Origin: Haemophilus quentini
Lineage (GTDB): Bacteria; Pseudomonadota; Gammaproteobacteria; Enterobacterales; Pasteurellaceae
Direction: 5' to 3'
Assembly: GCA_001752465.1 (NCBI GenBank)
Contig: MDJB01000007.1
Span: 1 to 58,254, forward strand
Length of the DNA: 58,254 nucleotides
Below the pieces are notes generated by a model. That model worked only from the letters and a program-made list of their open reading frames with translations, was not told the DNA's origin and searched no databases. Shown here piece after piece: positions 1 to 6,682 of the stretch. Position 1 is the stretch's first letter. The number at the start of each line of letters is the position of its first letter. The position numbers and the translations under genes were made by a program.

Positions 1-45
1 AATCTAGCTAGTGCAAAGGATATAGAGCAATGGCTAATGCAGTAG
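1..45 (+). CDS. C-terminal end of an upstream gene, possible antitoxin (partial)
   Basis: The window opens inside a reading frame (frame 1) that ends in TAG at 43-45 and reads ...SAKDIEQWLMQ. It overlaps the start of the next gene by 16 bases. Such an overlap with a small basic gene is typical of antitoxin-toxin pairs, so this may be the antitoxin. Only 14 residues are visible, so the family cannot be named; the antitoxin role is inferred from position only. Confidence 0.4.
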   Translation, partial: NLASAKDIEQWLMQ

Positions 46-425
46 AGACAATTAAGATTGGGAAACTATTCCAAAAGGAATTTAAAAATTACCCTAATCA
101 AGATCGAAAAGTGATTGCTGAATTTATTAAGCATGTTTATGAATTTGGTTTTGAAGGACTTGAGGGGTTAAATAAATGCAGTGATGACGTAAGCAAAAAC
201 GATCCCGAATTTATAAAAAAAGTAAAATATGCAATTAAATATAACCTCTGGCATTACCATACAGGAATAAGGCAATTTAATACTTCAAAGCCTTTTGGGT
301 GTAGAACTTCGGAATATGTTTTACATTACCAACTGCTAGAAGATGGCAAAGAGGTTAGGATTATTGATTATTCTTCACACCCGCCCTTTAAGTTACCAAA
401 ACAAGAATATTTAGAAATTGAATAA
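30..425 (+). CDS. Putative toxin of a toxin-antitoxin pair (YafO/RelE-like)
   Basis: A 131-residue basic protein without signal peptide or membrane segment. The start at 30 has an AAAGGA ribosome site at 15-20 and lies inside the end of the preceding frame. The C-terminal half (an IRQFNTSK segment, then a strand-rich part with HYQLLEDGKEVRIIDY and a final HPPFKLP) has the layout of the YafO/RelE mRNA interferase fold, where a basic loop is followed by short beta strands. That resemblance is by eye and weak. A terminator follows at 427-458, so the pair probably forms a short operon. It could instead be an unrelated phage-associated protein. Confidence 0.4.
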   Translation: MANAVETIKIGKLFQKEFKNYPNQDRKVIAEFIKHVYEFGFEGLEGLNKCSDDVSKNDPEFIKKVKYAIKYNLWHYHTGIRQFNTSKPFGCRTSEYVLHYQLLEDGKEVRIIDYSSHPPFKLPKQEYLEIE

Positions 426-426
426 T

Positions 427-458
427 AAGGCTTGATGAAATGCATTGAGCCTTTTTTA
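427..458 (+). terminator. Rho-independent terminator after the toxin-like gene
   Basis: AAGGCT at 427-432 pairs with AGCCTT at 448-453, an inner ATG/CAT pairing extends the stem, and a run of T follows. It starts just after the TAA of the 131-residue gene. Confidence 0.75.
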
Positions 459-795
459 TTGAATTTCGGGATCAGTACGCGCGCGCGAGGGGTAAAATCG
501 CTATGGGCTTACCTGTCAAAACCGTACATTCAACTCAATTTTTACAACCGCAAAATTAAGATTTTAGATGAAAGATGATGATGCCTAGAAACCTAAAAAT
601 TAGCCGAAAACCGCGCGCCCGAAACCCCGTGGAAAGGGGATCCCCTTAGGAGTACCTTTTAATCTCTAGCTACTAGCGATAATCATCACTCATCATTACA
701 CGACAAGCAGCAGAAACAAGATGCTTTATCCCTTCCTTTTGTGAATTAGAAAATTGGTCAAATAGATCGCATTTTTCTTTTTTGCTGGTGGCCAG
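459..795. other. Degraded intergenic DNA with a CG run and a 14-base palindrome
   Basis: No intact gene. An alternating CGCGCGCG run lies near 479-487. A short frame reading MGLPVKTVHSTQFLQPQN ends at 559, and another reading MPRNLKISRKP... ends with TAG near 650. Both look like gene ends or remnants but are too short to name. AAGGGGATCCCCTT at 636-649 is a perfect palindrome. This may be the edge of the prophage remnant to the right. Confidence 0.35.
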
Positions 796-939
796 AAGTG
801 ATTAAATGGCAAAAAAAGTGATAAATCACTTTCATTAATCACTTTATCACTTGTGTATCACTTGTTAATCACTTGTCTTTTCGTCTTTTATAATCAAATA
901 CTTACAGTGAAAAATGACCGTTAGAAGTGAATAAGTGAT
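796..939. repeat. Cluster of AAGTGAT/ATCACTT repeats (iteron- or operator-like)
   Basis: ATCACTT occurs at 825, 838, 846, 857 and 868 in direct orientation. The inverse AAGTGAT occurs at 796, 816 and 933, with a one-base variant AAGTGAA at 925. Several copies sit 11 bases apart, close to one helical turn. There is no gene here. Repeats like these bind a replication initiator or a repressor in phages and plasmids; the role here is inferred. Confidence 0.5.
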
Positions 940-1380
940 TAAACTTCACAAAAAAAATCTCCCGCGAAAATTTTTATTTTTTACAGATAACCGCCCTATC
1001 ATTACCCTAACTTGAAAAACCATAGATTGAAACTTAGAATCTCAAACGGTTATGAATAGTTATTTGCAAAAATGAATAGAATTTAGGGAGCACTTTGGAT
1101 TTTAGGAGTAGATTTAGGAGTAGATTTTAACTTTGAATTTTAAAGAACCCTTATAGAATAAGGCTTGAATCGCATCAATTCAGATGACCCCAGCCCAAAT
1201 TTTAAATAACCTCGCCATAACAACGCCAATAAAAACAATACCTTAGAGAAAATTCACTAACGGCGATATAACTAAATAATAACTTAAAATGATCCGTGAG
1301 TGATCCGCGGACTGTTCTATTCCCTGAGTATTAAATTTCTTGGTAAGAATAATGCGTGAGACAAAATCAAAGGAGAATCT
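940..1380. other. AT-rich degraded intergenic DNA
   Basis: No intact gene is seen. A frame from ATG 1184 reads 20 codons to TAG at 1244-1246 and then stays open to TAA, so it may be a decayed gene. AGGAG at 1371-1375 sits just before the broken frame at 1381. Nothing else is recognisable. Confidence 0.3.
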
Positions 1381-1650
1381 ATCAAAACCCTATGTTTTTG
1401 TTCCCTTGATGGGAATCCAAGAAAAGTATTTCAATCAGAAGAATTAGCTAAATAATGGAAAGAACAGGGGTAACTTTATTTTTCAAGCGAAGTTGTATAT
1501 GACGAATCAAACAACATTGTGAAAATTGATAATCAGGATTTTATAGACTTTGTTGAAAATTGTTCTGATGAACAGGGAACAGAAGAGTTTGAGCGAGCAA
1601 AAGCAATTATGGAAAAAGACTTCGCTTTTGTAACTGTAACGGACGATTAG
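1381..1650 (+). pseudogene. Decayed gene, about 90 codons, unknown function
   Basis: One frame reads as protein-like sequence over 90 codons and ends in TAG at 1648-1650, but has two in-frame stops (TAA and TAG) near codons 25 and 30. The expected start codon after an AGGAG ribosome site (1371-1375) is ATC instead of ATG. The second half is acidic (SSEVVYDESNN, SDEQGTEEFERAKAIMEKD). The sequence was not recognised; it looks like a small accessory or phage gene inactivated by point mutations. Confidence 0.5.
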
Positions 1651-1695
1651 ATACGTTAGAATTAATTCAAGTAAACATTAACTTTACTGTTAAAC

Positions 1696-1738
1696 AAGCA
1701 AAAGAAGGCGGGGCTAAAACCTCGCCTTTTGCTTTTAT
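1696..1738. terminator. Bidirectional terminator between pseudogene and phage operon
   Basis: AAGGCGGGG pairs with CCTCGCCTT (one G-U pair) around a CTAAAA loop. A-rich and T-rich flanks allow termination in both directions: the broken gene from the left and the minus-strand phage operon from the right. Confidence 0.7.
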
Positions 1739-1765
1739 TGAAATGCGAAAATCTGACCGCACTTT

Positions 1766-2531
1766 TTAGAATGTTCGTGGAATAAAAGTTGATGATTGAT
1801 ACTGTGTGCGTTTTTGCGCCCAATCTTTAGCATCAGCTGATGCTTTGGCAAACTGCAAATGAGCGGCTTCTTCACTTTTTTTGTCTTGCAATATCTTCCG
1901 CCTGTTGTGGAGTGAGATTATTTACATCAATCATATTGCGCACAGGAGGAGCGACAGAAGATTTAACATCCTCAGCTACCGTTTTGCGCTCCACTGGTTT
2001 CGGATTGTATAAATCCATATCACCACCACCGGTCATATAAAGCGCTTGCCCCATCTGGCCAGCCCCCTTAAATGCAGCGATTGTATCAGGGCGTTTGAGA
2101 TAATTCTCGCGTTCAGCAGAAACAGCATTGATTCTTGCAGTAATCGCATTTTGTTGCTCTTTATCTTCTGTTGCAGACAATTTTTCTTGCAAAGCATGTA
2201 TTTGGCTATCATAAATACCAAGAGTTTGAGTTGCGCCGAGAAGATTTTTTTGCGCTTCTGATTCACCACTATGAGAATAACGTGCTGAAATTCGTGCTTT
2301 TGCAGCCGCCGCTGAAATCTCATTACGAGTTCTATGATCTTCAAGCTCAAACTCATGCTTGTATTTTTTATCAAGCAATTCACTATCAAAAGCACGTTGT
2401 TTGTCGGCTTCTGCCGTTTTCCAATCTAACAACTTTTGAGTTTCTTCATCTTTCCACCCTTGCTCAACATTTTTGACAATACCAGTTCCCAATCCTTGTG
2501 TCATCGCACCTAAAATTCCACCCCATCCCAT
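1766..2531 (-). pseudogene. Phage virion-associated protein, frameshifted near its C-terminus
   Basis: The open frame runs from 2531 to a TGA at 1872 (219 residues). Removing one A from the run of seven A at about 1876-1882 lets the frame continue through 35 more protein-like codons (SEEAAHLQFAKASADAKDWA...) to a TAA at 1766, about 254 residues in all. The protein starts with a glycine-rich segment (MGWGGILGAMTQG), followed by a charged helical region with probable coiled coil. It is the last gene of the minus-strand phage operon, 3 bases after the 175-residue gene. The function is unknown; small helical proteins here are often virion or DNA-ejection proteins. Slippage in the A run could also switch the tail on and off. 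Confidence 0.55.
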
Positions 2532-2534
2532 AAA

Positions 2535-3062
2535 TTACGCCCCTTGTTGCATTGGTTGTGATTTGCCATTTTGCACTTGCGCACGGCGTTGGCTTTCCAT
2601 TTCAGCCACTTTGTTGATCATATCAACGTATTGCTGTTCTTCTTCCTGAGGTAACGCACCGTGCGTTGCTTCGCCAAATTGCTCAAGCGCATTCATTAAA
2701 ATATCAATCAATACATCATCAATTTGCTCTTCTGGCACACCAACTTGCTGTAATAATTGCATAGCTAAATCTTTAGCGACTTGCATCATCACTTGCGGCG
2801 GAATAGTTTTGCCATTTTGTTGCGCGGCCTGAAGATTTGAAATCATCGCTTTTGCGACTAAATCTGCAATACCTTCTTTTGGTCCTTTTTCTTGAATACG
2901 CTGTTGCGCAACATTTGCGATAGCATTAATGGAATTTTGCATCAACATTTGATACATCTGCGCCATACTTCCCTGTTGTTGTGAACCCTGTGGATTTTCG
3001 ACCGCACTTTGTTCTGTTGTCTGTGGTTGTGATTGTTGTGTCATTGAATCTAAAATACCCAT
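2535..3062 (-). CDS. Phage late-operon protein, glutamine-rich (unknown function)
   Basis: 175 residues, not recognised by name. The first 35 residues are glutamine-rich and disordered (TQQSQPQTTEQ). The middle is predicted helical (VMMQVAKDLAMQLLQQVGVPEEQIDDVLIDIL), and the C-terminus is again rich in Q and charged residues. The start MGILDSMT resembles the start MSILGSMTDA of the 273-residue protein upstream, suggesting a shared N-terminal sorting or assembly signal. AGGAGAAATTC precedes the ATG. No membrane segment. Probably an internal virion or tail-associated protein, by position only. Confidence 0.55.
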   Translation of the reverse strand: MGILDSMTQQSQPQTTEQSAVENPQGSQQQGSMAQMYQMLMQNSINAIANVAQQRIQEKGPKEGIADLVAKAMISNLQAAQQNGKTIPPQVMMQVAKDLAMQLLQQVGVPEEQIDDVLIDILMNALEQFGEATHGALPQEEEQQYVDMINKVAEMESQRRAQVQNGKSQPMQQGA

Positions 3063-3071
3063 GAATTTCTC

Positions 3072-4244
3072 CTATGATACGATGATATTTGCCCAGTAAT
3101 TTCTTAGGTTAGGAACGTCACTCGTTTTGACCTGTTTATCATGCTCTATATTTTGCATACGATTATGCATAGTGTTAAGTATGCCTTTGGGTTGTGTATT
3201 GTCACTGCGTAAATCACGCCCAGCCATAAATTCCTTATACGCTCGGCGTTCTTTTTCAGCTAATTCATTTTGTTGTGCGATGTGGTTATTTAATGCGTTA
3301 GAGTTAAGCGTCTCTGTTAAATCACGTAATGATTTTGTCATCGTGTCTTTTTTGTTGATCGCTTTACCTAATAAACCAATCCCAGACGCCAGCATCGCAC
3401 CAGGAGGCCCTAAAGTAGATAAACCTACTTGTGCAGCTGTAATACCTCTATCGATCCATTTATCGTTCGTTTCATATTTTTCCCGAGCATTCTTATAAGA
3501 TTTATCAATGAAATCTACTCTTGTATCATAATACGCTTTCCCCTCTGGAGTGAGGCTATCATAATACGCTTGCTCTTGGTTGCTTTTGAATTGTCGAGAT
3601 AAATCCCCAACGCGGGAAAGCCCAAGATTTGCCGCACCTTCAGCAATTTTGCCAACTGGAGTTGTTGCTGCCCCACCCACCCCACTAAAAACGCCTCCTA
3701 CAGCACGACCAATTAAGTTCAATTCTTCGCCCCGTTTAATACGGTCGTGACTATTAATGGTCGTCTGGTCTCGAACGGATGAATATTGGGGATCGCTTGA
3801 CCATGCATCGCCGTTATTTAATGTCATTGAACCACGTATGTTTCTATCAAATATAGAAGGAGTGCGTTCGGAATAAGGAGTATTGGAGTAACTTTTTCCA
3901 AATAAACCTCCAGTGAGTGTTTTCTGATCTTTTTCTGGAACAGCAGCACTCATTTGACCATTAGAAAGCGAATGATATTTTTCACTAATTGTTCGGCTAA
4001 TTGCGCTGTAACCACTACTCCAACTAGAGTTATTTCTTCGCTCATTAAATGCATCAGTATAGACTTTGTCTTTTCCATATCTAGATTTATGGTCATTCCA
4101 TCTATCTGACGTACTGCGATAACTATCACTACTGTTATCTTCTCGCCAACCACCGCCACCGGAAAAGGATGAATCAGAATCACTAGCTCGCTCATAGCCA
4201 GCTTTTTCCATTGATTCACCAAAACTATCATGCAACTCTGCCAT
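3072..4244 (-). CDS. Phage late-operon protein, possible internal virion protein
   Basis: 390 residues. Residues 1-170 are Ser/Arg/Asp/Gly-rich and low in hydrophobics (FSGGGGWREDNSSDSYRSTSDRW), so probably disordered. Residues about 175-310 hold glycine/alanine-rich stretches (GRAVGGVFSGVGGAATTPVGK, AAQVGLSTLGPPGAMLASGIGLLGKAI) like the membrane-interacting segments of podovirus ejection proteins. The rest is helical. The start overlaps the end of the upstream gene by 17 bases, implying translational coupling. No enzymatic motif was seen; the ejection role is inferred. Confidence 0.5.
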   Translation of the reverse strand: MAELHDSFGESMEKAGYERASDSDSSFSGGGGWREDNSSDSYRSTSDRWNDHKSRYGKDKVYTDAFNERRNNSSWSSGYSAISRTISEKYHSLSNGQMSAAVPEKDQKTLTGGLFGKSYSNTPYSERTPSIFDRNIRGSMTLNNGDAWSSDPQYSSVRDQTTINSHDRIKRGEELNLIGRAVGGVFSGVGGAATTPVGKIAEGAANLGLSRVGDLSRQFKSNQEQAYYDSLTPEGKAYYDTRVDFIDKSYKNAREKYETNDKWIDRGITAAQVGLSTLGPPGAMLASGIGLLGKAINKKDTMTKSLRDLTETLNSNALNNHIAQQNELAEKERRAYKEFMAGRDLRSDNTQPKGILNTMHNRMQNIEHDKQVKTSDVPNLRNYWANIIVS

Positions 4245-4596
4245 TGTTAGCCCCTTTAGTTTCAGAACGTTTCTTCATTTCAGTCAAAATACCGCCATTT
4301 GCTAACCCAGGAGAATCATCTACTGTCAAACTTTTATACGACCAATCCGCATCTGGTACTGCTGAATATTTTGATTTCATCTGATCTTGCAGATTTAATA
4401 ACTCACGTTGCTGATTGATCAAATCTTTACCAGCTTGTTTTTGTGCAAAGTAACCACCAGCACCAGCAATAACATTACCGATAATATTACTTGCTGCTTT
4501 ATGGTTGTCCATCCAATCCATTGCACTTCCAGCTGTTTCCCCCAGCCATTTACCAGCGCCACTAATTGCATCCCATGCACCATCCCAAAACGCCAT
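4228..4596 (-). CDS. Phage late-operon small protein
   Basis: 122 residues from the ATG at 4596, chosen because GAGGAG lies just upstream; an in-frame ATG at 4635 lies inside the previous gene. The N-terminus is tryptophan-rich and amphipathic (MAFWDGAWDAISGAGKWLGE). A Gly/Ala segment follows (IIGNVIAGAGGYFAQKQAGK), then a helix (LINQQRELLNLQDQMKSKY). It lies between the 273- and 390-residue genes and overlaps the latter. Similar Gly/Ala segments occur in phage tail-tip or ejection proteins. Function not known. Confidence 0.5.
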   Translation of the reverse strand: MAFWDGAWDAISGAGKWLGETAGSAMDWMDNHKAASNIIGNVIAGAGGYFAQKQAGKDLINQQRELLNLQDQMKSKYSAVPDADWSYKSLTVDDSPGLANGGILTEMKKRSETKGANNGRVA

Positions 4597-4609
4597 AACC
4601 TTTCTCCTC

Positions 4610-5431
4610 TTAACTAATTTGAATTGACGGAACACCTAAGCTAGGAAATGACGACCAGTTTTGTCTAGTGGTCGGAATTCCCTGCATAAACTTACTCATA
4701 AATTGAATCTCTGAATCTCGACTTGCTTTTAGCTGCTCAATCGCCTTTGTTTTATCCTCAGCTTTCATATTCGAGTTATTCAAGATCGTGGCTATTTGCG
4801 CATCGAAGTTACTGGTGATTTGCATGGTGAAATCAATGGATTTACCAATAGTGTTCGCCGCAACTTGCGCATTTAAGTTCTTCATCTCATTTTGATGATT
4901 CAAATTCGCCATATCTTTTTGTTGTTGCCGTTCAAGTGCAGTTTGAGATGCGGTAAACTGATTCTGCGCCTGATTCAATCTGCTTTGATTGTTATAAGCT
5001 AGGTCAGATTGTAATTGCGCCATTCCACGCTGATGACCACGTTCTAATTCTGCCTGCGATGCGGTGAATTGATTTTGTTGCTGATTGAGCTTACTTTGAT
5101 TTTGGAAACTTAAATCAGCTTGTAAGCGAGTTTGTTTTTCCGCAAACGCATTTTGCGTATCTTGGCTTGCAATTGGCATTGCCGCATCAAGCATTGCACG
5201 TTGAGCAGATTCCACACCAATGGTTGAATTTTGCAAGCCGCGATTAGCAGCCATACGCTCTCCTTTAGCAGCCGCACTATTCATTAAAAGTGAATTGCTA
5301 TTTAATAAATTGGACACATTGCCTGCCATTGTTTGTGATGTATCTTTTGTCGGCGGTTGAGTGGAAATAGTTGGGGCTTGCGGTGTTTTAGCCTTATTCA
5401 CAGCATCCGTCATAGAACCTAGGATTGACAT
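4610..5431 (-). CDS. Phage virion structural protein with a 37-residue tandem repeat
   Basis: 273 residues. Residues about 75-105 (RGLQNSTIGVESAQRAMLDA, then MPIASQDTQ) resemble a segment I remember from virion proteins of several podoviruses. After it come two consecutive 37-residue copies (beginning DLSFQNQSKLNQQQNQFTA and DLAYNNQSRLNQAQNQFTA), rich in Q and N and probably forming a long helix or coiled coil. The C-terminal third is helical and ends SLGVPSIQIS. Start ATG at 5431 with TAGGAG upstream. Part of the minus-strand operon that begins with the 92-residue gene. Confidence 0.55.
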   Translation of the reverse strand: MSILGSMTDAVNKAKTPQAPTISTQPPTKDTSQTMAGNVSNLLNSNSLLMNSAAAKGERMAANRGLQNSTIGVESAQRAMLDAAMPIASQDTQNAFAEKQTRLQADLSFQNQSKLNQQQNQFTASQAELERGHQRGMAQLQSDLAYNNQSRLNQAQNQFTASQTALERQQQKDMANLNHQNEMKNLNAQVAANTIGKSIDFTMQITSNFDAQIATILNNSNMKAEDKTKAIEQLKASRDSEIQFMSKFMQGIPTTRQNWSSFPSLGVPSIQIS

Positions 5432-5456
5432 AATTTCTCCTAAAGGAAAAGGCTAC

Positions 5457-5735
5457 TTATTCAGCAGCCTTAGTTTGAAAATCATCTGGGTATTGTTTAC
5501 GCGAAAGCTCGCTTTCATACGCTGTCTTGCAATGATTCTTGTCAAAGAAAATCCCATTAATCACGCGATACAACACGCGCCAGCGTTTTTTCGGCTGCTC
5601 GGCTAACATCGCACCGCGATAAGTGCGGCTGGAAAGGGTTTCATCCGCTGCGCCACCTGTGAGGGTGTTAAACAGTTGGTCTGTGGCAATCACAACGTGG
5701 TAGCCATATTTTTTTAATTTACTTGGAACTGCCAT
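5457..5735 (-). CDS. Small phage protein, DQLFNTLTGGAADETLSS family
   Basis: 92 residues, start at 5735 with AGGAG at 5744-5748. It has the pattern YGYHVVIATDQLFNTLTGG, DETLSSRTYR, a W-rich centre (KKRWRVLYRVINGIFFD) and HCKTAYESE near the end. I recognise this as a common small protein of unknown function in tailed phages, usually near structural genes. It is the first gene of the visible phage operon. A diverged second copy lies head-to-head at 5754-5975. Confidence 0.6.
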   Translation of the reverse strand: MAVPSKLKKYGYHVVIATDQLFNTLTGGAADETLSSRTYRGAMLAEQPKKRWRVLYRVINGIFFDKNHCKTAYESELSRKQYPDDFQTKAAE

Positions 5736-5909
5736 TGTTCAATCTCCTGTTCAATGCTGATTGGGGCTGACCAATTTTTTAACGCCTTAACCGGCGGTGC
5801 TGCCGATGAAACGCTATCATCACGTACTTACCGCCGCGCCTGTTTAAAACCACAACCGAAAAAACGCTGGCGCGTGTTGTATTACGTGATTAATGGGATT
5901 TTCTTTGAC
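5541..5909. repeat. Inverted repeat formed by two copies of the phage gene
   Basis: Arms are 5541-5594 and 5856-5909, 54 bases each with 2 mismatches, separated by 261 bases. The rest of the genes is clearly more diverged at synonymous sites, so the matching block may have been kept alike by recombination. Confidence 0.7.
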
Positions 5910-5975
5910 CGGAATCACTGTAAAACGGCGTATGAGAGCGAGAAGAAGGGCAAGCAGCACGATATGGATTTTTAG
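5754..5975 (+). pseudogene. Inverted, N-terminally shortened second copy of the small phage gene
   Basis: The frame reads DQFFNALTGGAADETLSSRTYRR, then QPKKRWRVLYYVINGIFFDRNHCKTAYESE, clearly a paralogue of the minus-strand 92-residue gene but on the other strand. It lacks the first dozen residues, and the ATG at 5754 has no ribosome site. A 54-base block differs at only 2 positions (5856-5909 against 5541-5594). It is probably a remnant left by a rearrangement. Confidence 0.6.
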
Positions 5976-6031
5976 GGTTTTCTTGAAATAGCTCAAAGCG
6001 CGTTGTAAAATGAAATTCCAATATTGACTAT

Positions 6032-6057
6032 AACCGCATCGAAAGGTGCGGTTTTTA
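6032..6057 (+). terminator. Terminator after the plus-strand phage copy
   Basis: AACCGCA pairs with TGCGGTT, followed by a T run. It would end transcription from the direction of the 5754-5975 copy. Confidence 0.6.
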
Positions 6058-6265
6058 TTGTACAAAGAGCCGATTTGACATATACTCAAAACCAAGTAAA
6101 ACTGACGTGAATATAATTACCTAGATAAAAATTTTAGTAGGAATAGCTGTATGAAAAATGAAACAAGATAAATAATTACTTATTTTATTTCAAATAGTTA
6201 AATTAAAAATTCATATTCCCCCAGCCCACCAACAATCAAAATCATACGTCATTATACGACATTAC

Positions 6266-6299
6266 AAAGCCTTGATTTTACTGAAATCAAGGCTTTTTT
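6266..6299. terminator. Strong terminator at the left edge of the hsd island
   Basis: AAAGCCTTGATTT pairs perfectly with AAATCAAGGCTTT across a short loop, with T tail. The same stem core (AAAGCCTTGA/TCAAGGCTTT) recurs at 14609-14633 on the other side of the island. Confidence 0.8.
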
Positions 6300-6391
6300 A
6301 ACTAGGGCAAATTTGTACTCCCCAAAAAAACACTCAAATAGAGAAAGGCAAGCCCTACAAATATTTTCCAATCCCCGAAATAAGTATAGGC

Positions 6392-6508
6392 TCATTCCCC
6401 GAATGTATATTTTATAATAGGCTCATAATTCGTGAAGAATATCCCGCCCAAAATACTAGTCAAAACTGTGCCGTAAAATATAAATCTAGAAATTTTTATT
6501 TTCGACAT
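6392..6508 (-). CDS. Small membrane protein of 38 residues (unannotated-size ORF)
   Basis: ATG at 6508 with AAGGAAG upstream, ending at TGA 6392-6394. The peptide MSKIKISRFIFYGTVLTSIL, then GGIFF, is a single hydrophobic segment after a basic N-terminus, followed by a short polar tail (TNYEPIIKYTFGE). A promoter-like pair (TTGAGT, 16 bases, TATAAA) lies about 47 bases upstream. It could be a small membrane protein or type I toxin-like peptide; no family was recognised. Confidence 0.4.
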   Translation of the reverse strand: MSKIKISRFIFYGTVLTSILGGIFFTNYEPIIKYTFGE

Positions 6509-6554
6509 AGTGATATCTTCCTTACTGTAAATTTTAGGATGATAAAAATAAGAA

Positions 6555-6582
6555 TTTATATGTCACCATATGAGAAACTCAA
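6555..6582 (-). promoter_or_regulatory. Promoter-like pair for the 38-residue ORF
   Basis: On the minus strand TTGAGT (plus 6577-6582) and TATAAA (plus 6555-6560) are separated by 16 bases. Confidence 0.4.
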
Positions 6583-6631
6583 TTTTTCGCATTGCTACAA
6601 CGCTCTATAATGTTATGAGACTTTAATATTA

Positions 6632-6672
6632 AAAAGGCCGTCTGAAAATTGAATCTCAGACGGCCTTTTAAG
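6632..6672 (-). terminator. hsdR terminator built from a Neisseria uptake sequence
   Basis: AAAAGGCCGTCTGA (6632-6645) pairs with TCAGACGGCCTTTT (6656-6669) across a 10-base loop, with T-rich flanks. The left arm contains AGGCCGTCTGAA, the 12-base AG-DUS form of the Neisseria DNA uptake sequence. Paired uptake sequences as terminators are typical of Neisseria, not Haemophilus. It lies 11 bases after the hsdR stop. Confidence 0.85.
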
Positions 6673-6682
6673 TCTTAACGTT

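Larger units (their letters stand above)
5976..6391. other. AT-rich spacer with two terminators
   Basis: No gene seen. It contains the terminators at 6032-6057 and 6266-6299. A short ATG frame near 6151 stops after six codons. The sequence GTCATTATACGAC lies just before the second terminator. Confidence 0.4.

Noticed and set aside
1867-1882. Canonical -1 slippery heptamer (A AAA AAG) at the end of the phage gene
   Set aside because: The -1 frame leads to unlikely sequence (KKPLICSLPK); only the +1 frame gives protein-like sequence, so a classical -1 frameshift does not explain it.
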